Source: Clostridia bacterium (GTDB taxonomy: Bacteria; Bacillota; Clostridia; Oscillospirales; CAG-272). From it: a stretch of 64,000 nucleotides of DNA. Made by a program: the position numbers and the translations under genes. The notes beneath the pieces were generated by a model. That model was not told where the DNA came from. It searched no databases and worked only from the letters and a program-made list of their open reading frames with translations. Positions 54,713-63,710 of this stretch are shown in pieces (the first letter of the stretch is position 1; every line of letters starts with the position of its first letter). Location of the stretch: assembly GCA_017461475.1 (NCBI GenBank), contig JAFTXX010000033.1, positions 48,786-112,785 of the forward strand, written 5' to 3'.

Positions 54713-54738
54713 AAGGCAGGTGAAATTTCACCTGCCTT
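54713..54738. terminator. Perfect 26-bp palindrome between accessory genes
   Basis: AAGGCAGGTGAAA (54713-54725) followed directly by its reverse complement (54726-54738). It belongs to the same family as the hairpins at 59664, 61575 and 62991 but has no flanking T-run or coding overlap. Confidence 0.8.
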
Positions 54739-54775
54739 AAATCAGTCGGAAAAATAAAATTTTTTCCACTGAAGC

Positions 54776-54853
54776 AAGTCACAAGCCTCGCGGCGCGCTC
54801 ACCGCGCGTGACTTTTAAGGAGTTTTAAAGCCGGCGCATGTCCGTCTTTAAAA
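54776..54853. other. Structured intergenic stretch (two hairpins)
   Basis: AAGTCAC (54776-54782) pairs with GTGACTT (54808-54814) around a GC-rich inner segment (GCGGCGCGC...CCGCGCG), and TTTTAAAG (54823-54830) pairs with CTTTAAAA (54846-54853). It lies downstream of the dockerin-M14 gene on the minus strand. The rest of 54636-54875 holds only the palindrome at 54713. Confidence 0.55.
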
Positions 54854-54875
54854 CATTTTTATTATAATTATGATT

Positions 54876-57800
54876 TTATGCAACAGCGAGTTTCAAAATT
54901 CTGATTATATCGACAAGTGAAACCTTACCGTCGCCGTTCATATCGGCTGCGGCAAGCGGCTTGTCATTTACAAGTGCAGTGAGTGCTGTCATAACATCCG
55001 CAATATCGACATCGCCGTCACCGTCGATGTCACCAAGCACTTCGACAAGGTCGGCTATTACAGTTGACATATAAGATGTTTCAGAGCGGTAGAGTGCATC
55101 ATCGCCCGTGATATAACCCATGTGAGTAATGCTGTGGGTGTGCTCGTCCGCCTTGTTATACGGGAAACTGTCGGGTTCAAAGAGATATGTGATAAGATAA
55201 GCATCCGAGGTGTCCGTGGTGATAACATATGCGCCGTTTTCAAATGTTACTTCTTCGCTGTCGCCTATGGTAACCTCGTCGGCAAGACTTGCTATGGTGT
55301 CAAGACCCGCGTACTTACGAAGAGTGAGCGTTGAACCCGCACGAATTTTGGTATACTTGATACCGTGCATATCAAGAAGATTTAAAATCTTATCGATATC
55401 GCTCTCGTCCGCGGGAATTACATATGCGGTTGCCATTGAAACGAAATCGCTGACTGTATCGTGATGTCCCATTGTAACATCTACAGCCTCATCTTTAACC
55501 GTACCGTCGATATAAACGGTATTGCGCTGATATGTGAATGACACGCGCTTTGTATATGTCGTAGACTTGGCAAAAACATTGTTTTCGTCATACTCGGTTA
55601 CTGCCGCCGCCTGTCTGCCGTCATAAACATTCTTTGCCATTTCACCCGCACGGGAGAAAACTTCATCGGTGATTGCCATAATAGCCTCGGACTGTGCGAA
55701 TACCGCGCGTTCATAGCGGGTCTTTCCCGACCAGATACGCATGGTTTCAATCAAAAATCCGTAAGAGCCGCGAGCCTTGGCATATGGCCACGATGTATTG
55801 GGCATGGTATTTGAAACATAGTAAACGCCCGCACGAAGTCCCATATTATTGAGACTGCCTATGGCATTCATCTGAATATCCATACCTACTTGGTCTGCAG
55901 CGGGAGTTTCGCCGCCTATAACGGTATCTATATCTACGATAGGCGAATTTTGTAACGGCGAGTAACGTATCGCAACGTCCTCAAAGTGAGAAAGAGAGCC
56001 GTTTGCCGTATATGAAATTGAGTAATCGGTTGGGTCAATTTTGATAGTGCTGAAGTCCTCATGGTTATCAATATAGACGGTAGGCAGGAAGGTTTTGTAA
56101 ACATAAACCTGATTTTGCGTACCCTCTACCTGTAGCGCCATAAGGTTGCGCTGGGGATTTATGCCTTCCTCATAAGGAAGTGTCTCATCATAGAGGTACT
56201 GGCGCGCGAGACGCTGATAATTGTCAACGCTTACGCACGGGATAATTACGACCGCGCCGAATTTTTCGTTTGCAAGTATGTTTTCGCCGTATTCTCCCGC
56301 CATTTCTTTAGCAAATACAAGTTGGCTTTCCACGCCCGTGGGTTCGATGCCGTGTACGCCGCCCGTAGTCATAAGTATCTCGCGTATGCCGCCGCTTTGC
56401 ACTATTTCGCCGACCTCTTCAAAGGTTGCATCAGCGGGTATGTCATCCTTGGTGAACACGATTACAGGATATTTATTGCCGTATTCGCTGAGCGGGAACG
56501 GATAATAAACGTACATATAATCACATTCGGCATTGAGATTTTCGATGTATTCGCAAATCTCGGCGTTGCTCATAAATGTGCGGTTATCGTCCGCATGATT
56601 GGTAAAGGTAGGCGTATCGAGGCGCTTGAAGCCGTTCATGTTGAAGAAGTTTTCTATTATCTCATCGTTCATAAAATACGCGCGGGTCTCCATGTAGGAT
56701 TTTTCCTGATACGGGCGCATTTCATGCGTATATGCAAGAGTTTCCTCTTTGCCGCTGATGTAGAAATACTTCCACTGATAGTCGTTGCTTGCGTAATAAC
56801 AGTTGTAATAATAAAGTCCCGGGGTAAGCGACACGGTTGCGGTATTATGACCGTTTTCGTCGGTGCCGTAGGTGATCCCTTCGGTTATCTTTGTGCTTGT
56901 TTCGCCGTATTTCCAGAAAGTTATATCAGGCTGCTTGTCGCCGCCGTCGGGATTGTAGTAAGTAACCGTTACTGCGGTGGTTGAAAAAATGCCGTCAATG
57001 GTATAGTAAACGCCGTTTTCGTCGCTAGTTTTGGTAAACTTTGCGTCTTCGCCGCCGTAGGTAACTGTGCCTGCTGCGGATGTATCTGTAACGGTAACAT
57101 AGGTCGTACCGGGCCATGTTTTGCCGTCGATATAAACGGTGATATCGCCAGTGAGCGATGCCGCGGTGAGACTGCCTGCTGAACTCAGAGTAAGCGCACC
57201 GCCGCCGACTGCACTGTTTGCGGTAATATCGCCGCCGACTTTGAGGTCACCGCCTGCGCTAAGGTCAATATCCACGGTGTCAGCCGCGGTATTTGCCGAG
57301 CCGCTTTTGAGTGTAACGGTTCCCGTCGCGCCGCCGAGAGTTACATCGCCTGTTACAGCAGTACCGTCAAGCACTATTGCGGATGTGCCGCTGACAGTGC
57401 CTTTTACGGTGTCGCTTGTGTAGCCGCCGTTGCCGCGGATGTCGTTTGCTGCAGTGTTTCTGCTGCCGACAGTACCGCCGCTTGCGACAACGGACGCATT
57501 GCCGTCAACCGTACCCGTAGCCGAACCCGCGGTAAGATTGCATCCGACATCACCGCCCGTCATTTCCACAGAGGAATTGCCGACGACCGTGCCTTTATAT
57601 CCTGCGCCGCACACACTGCCTGCTATGTACGCGTTATCTGCGACAGTAACAGCGACGTTGCCCGTAACGGTTCCCTGCTGAGGGCCCGCGCATAAGTATG
57701 TAATGCTCATATCCAACGGAATATTGCAGTTTGCATTTTCGCGCACGGTTACGGCAATGCCGTTGTCACTTGCGGCAAGGTTACCGTAAAATCCACCGCC

Positions 57801-58700
57801 GTAAATATGACGGTTGGTTTCGGCGTTGCCGTAAATGTCAATGGTAATATCTCCCGACATTGTAACGTTGTTGCGACGGGAAACACCGAAGATATTTGAG
57901 TAAATCTTTGCATCACCGTAGATGTTTATGTTTACATTGCCCGTGAAAGTATATGCAGTAGTTGTAGCGTCGCCGATATTTGCGCCGATAACACCTGCTT
58001 CGGTGTTAAGTTCGACCACAGCACTGCCGCCGATATTGACAGTTGCGTTACCTTCAAACGCACCTAATGAAGAGCCGCCCGCAACTGCGTAAAGCACCGT
58101 ACCGCCGAGGAAGTTTATCTCGCTGTTGCCTGTGTGCTTAGTCTTGACATTGCCGCCGATAATTGAGTGCCATGTGCCGCCTTTGACGGTGACAACGTTA
58201 TTTCCGCTGCCTGCACTGTCCCAGCGTCCACCTGCAATTATCGGGTACATCATGCCGCCGTTTGTACTTGTGGTGGTAACACCCGCGCCTATGGTAAGCG
58301 GATAGTTGCGCGCCAGAATGTAGCGTTGGGTCGTACCGCTGTTTTCAAAATTGATATTGTCAAATTCGATTTCGCCACCCATGATTATTCTCGCTTTGAG
58401 AATAATCGACGCGTTGTAATCGGTACCGCCGTACTCGGATGTGACTAAAATTTTACCGCTGTGAGTAGGCAAAATCGTAGCCGCCGAATATGTAACGTCC
58501 CCCACAAGGACTACTGTACCGCCTTCTGCCGCAGCGGTTATGCCCTCGCCGAGAGTTCTAAAGGCGGTTTCGGGTGTCAGTCCGTCACCACTTGCGCTTG
58601 ACGAGCCGTCGACGTACACAACGGTGTCTGCCGCAAATACCGAAAACGTAAACAATACAATTAAAAGGAAAGATGCGAAAAGAAAAGATAATTTTTTCAT
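54876..58700 (-). CDS. Giant secreted beta-helix / M14 metallopeptidase / dockerin protein
   Basis: 1274 residues: signal peptide (about 1-23), a long Gly/Thr/Val-rich right-handed beta-helix-like region (about 25-540, repeats of GTVTGNVAVTV type), a linker and strand domain to ~690, an M14-type zinc peptidase domain with H783-G-I-E786 (in GGVHGIEPTG), H880 (DNHED) and candidate catalytic E985 (YGFLIETMRIW), and a C-terminal dockerin with two Ca loops (DIDGDGDVDIAD and DMNGDGKVSLVD). It would cleave peptide or amide bonds in polymer-bound or cell-wall substrates while docked to a scaffoldin. GGGAGGAC precedes the ATG. Confidence 0.85.
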   Translation of the reverse strand: MKKLSFLFASFLLIVLFTFSVFAADTVVYVDGSSSASGDGLTPETAFRTLGEGITAAAEGGTVVLVGDVTYSAATILPTHSGKILVTSEYGGTDYNASIILKARIIMGGEIEFDNINFENSGTTQRYILARNYPLTIGAGVTTTSTNGGMMYPIIAGGRWDSAGSGNNVVTVKGGTWHSIIGGNVKTKHTGNSEINFLGGTVLYAVAGGSSLGAFEGNATVNIGGSAVVELNTEAGVIGANIGDATTTAYTFTGNVNINIYGDAKIYSNIFGVSRRNNVTMSGDITIDIYGNAETNRHIYGGGFYGNLAASDNGIAVTVRENANCNIPLDMSITYLCAGPQQGTVTGNVAVTVADNAYIAGSVCGAGYKGTVVGNSSVEMTGGDVGCNLTAGSATGTVDGNASVVASGGTVGSRNTAANDIRGNGGYTSDTVKGTVSGTSAIVLDGTAVTGDVTLGGATGTVTLKSGSANTAADTVDIDLSAGGDLKVGGDITANSAVGGGALTLSSAGSLTAASLTGDITVYIDGKTWPGTTYVTVTDTSAAGTVTYGGEDAKFTKTSDENGVYYTIDGIFSTTAVTVTYYNPDGGDKQPDITFWKYGETSTKITEGITYGTDENGHNTATVSLTPGLYYYNCYYASNDYQWKYFYISGKEETLAYTHEMRPYQEKSYMETRAYFMNDEIIENFFNMNGFKRLDTPTFTNHADDNRTFMSNAEICEYIENLNAECDYMYVYYPFPLSEYGNKYPVIVFTKDDIPADATFEEVGEIVQSGGIREILMTTGGVHGIEPTGVESQLVFAKEMAGEYGENILANEKFGAVVIIPCVSVDNYQRLARQYLYDETLPYEEGINPQRNLMALQVEGTQNQVYVYKTFLPTVYIDNHEDFSTIKIDPTDYSISYTANGSLSHFEDVAIRYSPLQNSPIVDIDTVIGGETPAADQVGMDIQMNAIGSLNNMGLRAGVYYVSNTMPNTSWPYAKARGSYGFLIETMRIWSGKTRYERAVFAQSEAIMAITDEVFSRAGEMAKNVYDGRQAAAVTEYDENNVFAKSTTYTKRVSFTYQRNTVYIDGTVKDEAVDVTMGHHDTVSDFVSMATAYVIPADESDIDKILNLLDMHGIKYTKIRAGSTLTLRKYAGLDTIASLADEVTIGDSEEVTFENGAYVITTDTSDAYLITYLFEPDSFPYNKADEHTHSITHMGYITGDDALYRSETSYMSTVIADLVEVLGDIDGDGDVDIADVMTALTALVNDKPLAAADMNGDGKVSLVDIIRILKLAVA

Positions 58701-58749
58701 AATGTCCTCCCTATATATTTTGTCAATTATACTATATCACAAAATTTAC

Positions 58750-58778
58750 TTGACGTAAAATACATATTAATGTATTAT
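58750..58778 (+). promoter_or_regulatory. lysR promoter with overlapping dyad operator
   Basis: TTGACG (58750-58755), 17-base spacer, TATTAT (58773-58778). A dyad AATACAT-N4-ATGTATT (58759-58776) of the LysR T-N11-A type lies across the spacer and -10, suggesting autorepression. It is in the divergent region shared with the M14-dockerin gene. Confidence 0.6.
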
Positions 58779-58810
58779 TATATATACTAAAATATATAAG
58801 GAGTGGTAAA

Positions 58811-59677
58811 ATGGAACTTCTTCAGTTAAAATACTTCCGCGATGCGGCAATATCAGAAAACTTCTCTCAAGTCGCAGAAAAATACTACGTTCCGCAGTCA
58901 TCAATAAGCCATACTATTTCACGTCTTGAGGACGAACTCGGGGTAAAATTATTTACCCGTAACGGCAGAAAGGTTCGGCTCAACGAGGCGGGAAAAGCAT
59001 TTTACGAAGAAATTGACGCGGCTCTTGCAAAGATAGAAAAAGGAGTCCGCCGCGTAAAAGATTTAAAGCACAATACCGTTCGTCTTTCCATGGTTCAGGG
59101 TACTGTTGCCATGATTCCGCTTATCGCGGAATTTCAAAAGCAAAATCCCGATGTTGAAATCACTTTTGCCAACCCCAGCGACCGACTTAAAGGCAACCTG
59201 TTTTTCGATTTGCGCATCGGCACAAAGCCGTCGGCATCGGAAAAGAACTGTTCGTCAATGCCGCTGTTTGTCGAGCGAATACTCATCGCAGTTCCCGCAT
59301 CGCATCCGCTTGCAAAAAAGAAGGCACTGACCATTGACGACATACGCGGCATTCCCGTAATCGGTCTTTACCCAAATTCAGGCATGTACAACTTGATGAA
59401 CGCGTACTTTGTGCAAAACGAATACGCGCCCGAAATAAAGGTGGAGAGTGAAAATCATAACACCGTTGCACAATTCGTAAAAGGCGGATACGGTATCGCT
59501 TTTTACCCCGAAATATCGTGGTCGGCTGTCGGTACTGATGGTATAGCGTCACTTCCCTTCGCGGATTTTGATGGCAAACGCACGGTGTACATTTTTTGGC
59601 CCAACGATTATCCCAAGAGTGAAGCAACGGATAAGTTCATTGAATTTGCAGTCGAGTGGTTTAAAAAAGGAAGGTGA
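58811..59677 (+). CDS. LysR-family transcriptional regulator
   Basis: 288 residues: N-terminal winged helix (LLQLKYFRDAAISENFSQVAE and SSISHTISRLEDELGVKLFTR) and a periplasmic-binding-type effector domain (LSMVQGTVAMIPLIAEFQ). LysR proteins often control a divergent gene, here the M14-dockerin gene. The C-terminal codons (KKGR-stop) fall within a terminator hairpin. Confidence 0.93.
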   Translation: MELLQLKYFRDAAISENFSQVAEKYYVPQSSISHTISRLEDELGVKLFTRNGRKVRLNEAGKAFYEEIDAALAKIEKGVRRVKDLKHNTVRLSMVQGTVAMIPLIAEFQKQNPDVEITFANPSDRLKGNLFFDLRIGTKPSASEKNCSSMPLFVERILIAVPASHPLAKKKALTIDDIRGIPVIGLYPNSGMYNLMNAYFVQNEYAPEIKVESENHNTVAQFVKGGYGIAFYPEISWSAVGTDGIASLPFADFDGKRTVYIFWPNDYPKSEATDKFIEFAVEWFKKGR

Positions 59678-59692
59678 TTAGCCTTCCTTTTT
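59664..59692. terminator. Terminator overlapping the lysR stop codon
   Basis: AAAAAGGAAGG (59664-59674) pairs with CCTTCCTTTTT (59682-59692). The TGA stop is in the loop. Also serves the converging minus gene ending at 59697. Confidence 0.9.
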
Positions 59693-59696
59693 GCTA

Positions 59697-60986
59697 TTAC
59701 TGAATCTTTATATAAACCTTTCCTGTATAACTTGAAAGCACAAGGTTACCTTCGCTGATATCTTCATCTACAAGGTACGCGACTTTATATTGTCCATCAC
59801 AAAGATATTCACGGTATATAGGCTCACATGTCATTGCATGGTTTTGCGGTTTTGCATCTATTACAGAATTATCAGATATCTGCTTGACTTCGCCATTTTC
59901 AACGGTATAACCGTGCAGATGAAATCCGTTTACACAAGCATATATCATTTCTTCATTTTGATTTATATCGGACATTGTAAGTGTTATGCAGTACAGTTTC
60001 TTAGCCACTTGAGTTGACTGGCCGAATTCTTTGGTGCCATCTTCATTATAAATTATCGGTGTGCGATTATAAGTAATCAGTTTGCCGCTATCGTCGATAA
60101 ATTTATCAACCTTTTCTTTGTTAAGTATATATTTAGGATTAAGCACTGCTGTGCTATCATATATACTGACATCATTCACGGTAACGGTGTACCAATCCTC
60201 TACGTCACGAACCGAGTCGCCGATTTCCGATAGTTCCGACTCCAATACATGTCGTTTTTCTAAATTCACAACTTCGGGTATATAATTATCCGCAGTTATA
60301 TTTTCGTTCATGATCGGTATAGCAACCGATGTATCGGCAGTTTCTTCAATAGTTATGTCGGACACAATATTCAAGAGTTCTGTTTCTGTGATTCCGTAAC
60401 CTACCCACATCATCAGCACCAGTTCTTCTTCCTCGAATACAATGAATGCTATACGGCTGTAAAAAGAAGTTTCGCCTTTTTCGATAACATAAACGGAATT
60501 ATCACCAGCTGACAAACTCTTTATTTCGGTTGCATCTCCGACAACCGTATTCAAAGCACTTCTGCGCAGATCAATGCCATTGATAGTTATAGCACGCGAA
60601 TCGTCACTGCCGTGCCATTTTCCCGGTGCGGTTTTGTCTTCAATCATATCAGAAGGCATTCCTGGGATTTTAAGTTGTATGCTAATCTCTCCATTTTCTG
60701 CTCGCCAACTACGAAGAGGCTTTGATTGGTCGTCACTATTTTCAGTTTGAATAATACCTGCATGTACATAAACATCGTTTTCGTCTTGCTCGATATGAAA
60801 ATCGATCCATTGAATGGCTGCGTAAACACTTAATGTCAACGCCGACAGTATGGCTACCACAGCAACTATTTTTACCGATATATGCGATTGATCTCTTTTT
60901 CTCACGGTACTTTCATGGCATAATGCCGCACGCACAGCCTTTTTTCTCTTTTCATAAGATTCAGAAAAAACATGGTTGTTCTCCAT
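59697..60986 (-). CDS. Membrane-anchored anti-sigma-like protein
   Basis: 429 residues: short cytoplasmic N-terminus with Arg/Lys (VRKRDQSH), one membrane helix (about 38-58, VVAILSALTLSVYAAI) and a large extracellular domain. The segment FVVFEEEELVLMMWVGYGITE-type (near 180-200; IVFEEEELVLMMW) resembles DUF4367-like domains of anti-sigma factors. It starts 2 bases after the sigma gene's stop, in an operon typical of sigma/anti-sigma pairs. The ligand is unknown. Confidence 0.65.
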   Translation of the reverse strand: MENNHVFSESYEKRKKAVRAALCHESTVRKRDQSHISVKIVAVVAILSALTLSVYAAIQWIDFHIEQDENDVYVHAGIIQTENSDDQSKPLRSWRAENGEISIQLKIPGMPSDMIEDKTAPGKWHGSDDSRAITINGIDLRRSALNTVVGDATEIKSLSAGDNSVYVIEKGETSFYSRIAFIVFEEEELVLMMWVGYGITETELLNIVSDITIEETADTSVAIPIMNENITADNYIPEVVNLEKRHVLESELSEIGDSVRDVEDWYTVTVNDVSIYDSTAVLNPKYILNKEKVDKFIDDSGKLITYNRTPIIYNEDGTKEFGQSTQVAKKLYCITLTMSDINQNEEMIYACVNGFHLHGYTVENGEVKQISDNSVIDAKPQNHAMTCEPIYREYLCDGQYKVAYLVDEDISEGNLVLSSYTGKVYIKIQ

Positions 60987-60988
60987 GA

Positions 60989-61489
60989 CTAATCCTCCTT
61001 ATTGGTCTTAATGTTCTTCAGAAGTTTTCTTGCGCGCTCACATCTCTTACGCACACAAGTTTCGCTGATCTTCAGTACCGCCGAAGTCTCACGTATACTC
61101 AATTCATTGATAAAAAGACAATCTAAAACAGCCGCATATTTCTGTGGCAATTCCGCTATCGTTGAAACAACTGTGCTTATATCAATATCCTCGTCGCTAT
61201 GTAGAAAATCGGCGACCTCGGCATACTCACAGCAATTCTCTCGTTGCTTTTTCTGCATTCGATAAATATCAAACGCCGAACTTTTCAACGTCTTGTATAC
61301 ATAACTACGCACCTTCGGTGAATTCGGATCCTTTATTTTATCTCTGTTTCTAATCAGCCGTAAAAAGGCTTCATGTACCGCATCCTCAGCTAAATGCTCA
61401 TCGCGCAATATTTTATACGCCTCATGATACATTGATTGTTCATAAAGTTTGTACAAACTGTCGATAAGGTCTTCTTCATTATATTGCAT
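60989..61489 (-). CDS. ECF-type sigma-70 family RNA polymerase sigma factor
   Basis: 166 residues: region 2 (AYKILRDEHLAEDAVHEAFLRLIRNRDK, DxxHEAFL pattern) and region 4 (ELPQKYAAVLDCLFINELSIRETSAVLKISETCVRKRCERARKLL). No region 3. AAAGGAG precedes the ATG. The downstream membrane protein is the likely anti-sigma factor. Confidence 0.9.
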   Translation of the reverse strand: MQYNEEDLIDSLYKLYEQSMYHEAYKILRDEHLAEDAVHEAFLRLIRNRDKIKDPNSPKVRSYVYKTLKSSAFDIYRMQKKQRENCCEYAEVADFLHSDEDIDISTVVSTIAELPQKYAAVLDCLFINELSIRETSAVLKISETCVRKRCERARKLLKNIKTNKED

Positions 61490-61574
61490 ACCGTTTCTCC
61501 TTTCTGCTTTTTATCCGGACATTAATTATAACGATTAAAAATGGAATTTGTGACAAAATTCAAAAATATATTGC

Positions 61575-61602
61575 AAAAGGAAGGTAAAATTACCTTCCTT
61601 TT
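61575..61602. terminator. Palindromic terminator at the end of the unknown gene
   Basis: AAAAGGAAGGTAA (61575-61587) pairs with TTACCTTCCTTTT (61590-61602), 2-base loop. The last codons (KGR-stop) of the minus gene at 61590 are inside it. Confidence 0.88.
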
Positions 61603-62444
61603 AAAGATTCTATTTCGTATGATTTGAGTTTTTTAAATATTGGTACGCCTCTGACGCATACACCTATCGTATAAAAAGTTTCATCGTGGGTTTTAAAAGT
61701 AACCGTTCCGCAATACTCTGGACCATCGTTTTCAAGAATTCTTTTCAAATCTACGAGATAAAAATCTCCTTTTAGCACAATGATTTGCTTTATATTGCAT
61801 AAATAACAAACATTTTTATATATGCGCCACCAATACTCATATTTTTTATCGTCAGACAAAAATTTATATTTTAATGCCATACGGTCAAGCAACGTTCGCT
61901 CTTCCGCTTTCCTTCGCAAAATAGGCATACTTATTTTTTTGCTGATTTTATCTAAGAAATCTAATCGGCTGTTTAATATCTCCGCTTCAATGTGGTTGGG
62001 ATTGCCTGTGGAAATAAATCTGACATATTCCCTGACTTTGACAAGTATTTCTCTTGTAAACTGCCGATAAGAAACTTCTTCGTTTGACCATTCCCCTGAT
62101 TTTATTTCATTTCTAGTTTGAAATTCGATATCCGAACTACCGTCACATTTCTCGCTCTTTATCATGCTGGCAAAAAGTTTATCGTCATTTCTTCGAAATT
62201 CAATCCAACCGTCAATATCTTCGATGCAACTTAACAGAACGTATTTCTTAGTTTTAAGGTGTATTGCCACCTCTACCAAATGACACAGCCAATCATATAA
62301 ATTTTCGGGATAAATTTTATCAATTACATCTTCCGAATATATCTCGCCAAAAGATTTTTGATTAAAGCGGAACTCAAAAAAGCCGTTTTGCCCGAAAAAA
62401 TCATCAAATTGATTTTTAACTACAATATATTTTAAAGAAAACAT
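61590..62444 (-). CDS. Hypothetical protein, function unknown
   Basis: 284 residues, soluble, Lys/Glu/Phe-rich; not recognised. It contains FDDFFGQNGFFEFRFNQK near the N-terminus, a basic middle (RRKAEERTLLDRMALKYKF) and VTFKTHDETFYTIGVCVRGVP near the C-terminus. It overlaps the GNAT gene by 13 bases, so the two are cotranscribed. AT-rich. A companion or substrate-binding role for the acetyltransferase is conceivable but unsupported. Confidence 0.6.
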   Translation of the reverse strand: MFSLKYIVVKNQFDDFFGQNGFFEFRFNQKSFGEIYSEDVIDKIYPENLYDWLCHLVEVAIHLKTKKYVLLSCIEDIDGWIEFRRNDDKLFASMIKSEKCDGSSDIEFQTRNEIKSGEWSNEEVSYRQFTREILVKVREYVRFISTGNPNHIEAEILNSRLDFLDKISKKISMPILRRKAEERTLLDRMALKYKFLSDDKKYEYWWRIYKNVCYLCNIKQIIVLKGDFYLVDLKRILENDGPEYCGTVTFKTHDETFYTIGVCVRGVPIFKKLKSYEIESLKGR

Positions 62445-62938
62445 GAACTCAGTCCCCGCTGTATTTTATTAAAATATCTATCGTTTAACGCGCTAAATTT
62501 ACCGCGCATATGAATAATTCCGTCTTCACGACCTATTTCCGACAAACCTATGCGTGATTGAATACGTATTGAATTAGTGTTTTCAACATGAGCAAATGCT
62601 TCTATGTATTTCAAATCTTTCGGCAAAACATTCTTCATAAAATGCATCAGTTTTACAAATACACCGCTCATTTGATATGCAGGCATTATTTGCAGTTCCT
62701 CAATACAAAAAGTTGTGTTATCCTTGCTGATAAAATACTGCAAAAAACCGACGATTTCCTCGCTCTCATAAAAAAGCAATATTTGTCTGTTTTCTGCCAT
62801 AAGACCTGAGGTTACCGCAGAAATAAACTCATTTTTCGGCATCACCTTTGGTACTATCGCACTCATATTTTCATACATTATATCATAAAGAATCGGTAAC
62901 ATAGTTTGGGAATCTGATTTTTTCATATATGCAAACAT
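62432..62938 (-). CDS. GNAT-family N-acetyltransferase
   Basis: 168 residues with the GNAT fold pattern: ILLFYESEEIVGFLQYFISKD (beta strands), FCIEELQIMPAYQMSGVFVKLMHFM (acetyl-CoA-binding motif A, degenerate QxxGx) and IEAFAHVENTNSIRIQSRIGLSEIG (motif B). Substrate unknown. GAGGTGG precedes the ATG. Overlaps the following gene. Confidence 0.82.
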   Translation of the reverse strand: MFAYMKKSDSQTMLPILYDIMYENMSAIVPKVMPKNEFISAVTSGLMAENRQILLFYESEEIVGFLQYFISKDNTTFCIEELQIMPAYQMSGVFVKLMHFMKNVLPKDLKYIEAFAHVENTNSIRIQSRIGLSEIGREDGIIHMRGKFSALNDRYFNKIQRGLSSCFL

Positions 62939-62990
62939 GTTTCCACCTCTTTATAATGTTTTATATAAGTATAGCATAACTTTAAGCAAA

Positions 62991-63015
62991 AAGGAAGGTG
63001 AAATTCACCTTCCTT
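62991..63015. terminator. Palindromic terminator at the end of pnuC
   Basis: AAGGAAGGTGAA (62991-63002) pairs with TTCACCTTCCTT (63004-63015), 1-base centre. The last codons (EGR-stop) of pnuC lie inside it. Confidence 0.85.
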
Positions 63016-63694
63016 CATTTTGTTTTTTCTGCATTTTTTGCCAGTTTATAAAGCCGTAAATGTCGTTTGCCATAAATGCTATAAAGCAGATTATTACAGA
63101 AAGATAACTGATATCTGTCATGGCGGCAAGGATCCATAAGACTATCAGTACAACGTCATTGGCTGCATAGACAAGCGCGTAATACGGACTGCGTTTATAA
63201 GTGAGAAGTACGGCCAAAAAACTGGTCGCGACAGATACCGTACTTGGAATAAGATTTGCGGTATCAAACGCTTTGAGAATAAAATAAAACACAACAGTAA
63301 CCGCCAAAGTCAAAATTAACATAAAAGTTATATCTTTTCTTTTCAAACGGCTCACAGTAACTTCGGAAACATTGCCTTTATATGGGTTTCGTATCCATGC
63401 GACAAAGGAAAAGATGGACATCGGAACAGTCATACCGACATAGGTTATCATTTCTCCGTAATAACGGAAGGAAAAAGAAATTATTCCGTAAAGAATCCCG
63501 AAGATTATCATTAAAAACGGGCCTATTGGGTTTCCTTTGGCGCAAAATATCAAAGATGTGGCACCGATAAGAGATGCAATCAGAGTCAAATAGCCTTCTC
63601 TGTCAAATATTATAAATGAAAATGTTATCAAAAACAGCGAAGAAAACCAAAGTATAAGTTCGCCTTTTGTAAAATAAAATAATAGTTTTTTCAT
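63005..63694 (-). CDS. PnuC-type nicotinamide riboside/vitamin transporter
   Basis: 229 residues with about seven membrane helices and the PnuC family pattern: GNPIGPFLMIIFGILYGIISFSF, YVGMTVPMSIFSFVAWIRNPY and the C-terminal FMANDIYGFINW. PnuC facilitates nicotinamide riboside (or, in PnuT/PnuX, thiamine/riboflavin) uptake. GGAGGTTATT sets ATG 63694; an upstream TTG is less likely. A structured leader precedes it. Confidence 0.88.
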   Translation of the reverse strand: MKKLLFYFTKGELILWFSSLFLITFSFIIFDREGYLTLIASLIGATSLIFCAKGNPIGPFLMIIFGILYGIISFSFRYYGEMITYVGMTVPMSIFSFVAWIRNPYKGNVSEVTVSRLKRKDITFMLILTLAVTVVFYFILKAFDTANLIPSTVSVATSFLAVLLTYKRSPYYALVYAANDVVLIVLWILAAMTDISYLSVIICFIAFMANDIYGFINWQKMQKKQNEGR

Positions 63695-63710
63695 AATAAC
63701 CTCCAAAAAT

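Noticed and set aside
54876-58700. Pectate lyase or adhesin call for the beta-helix protein
   Set aside because: No catalytic lyase residues or cell-wall anchor seen; the M14 ligands and dockerin give a better-supported call.
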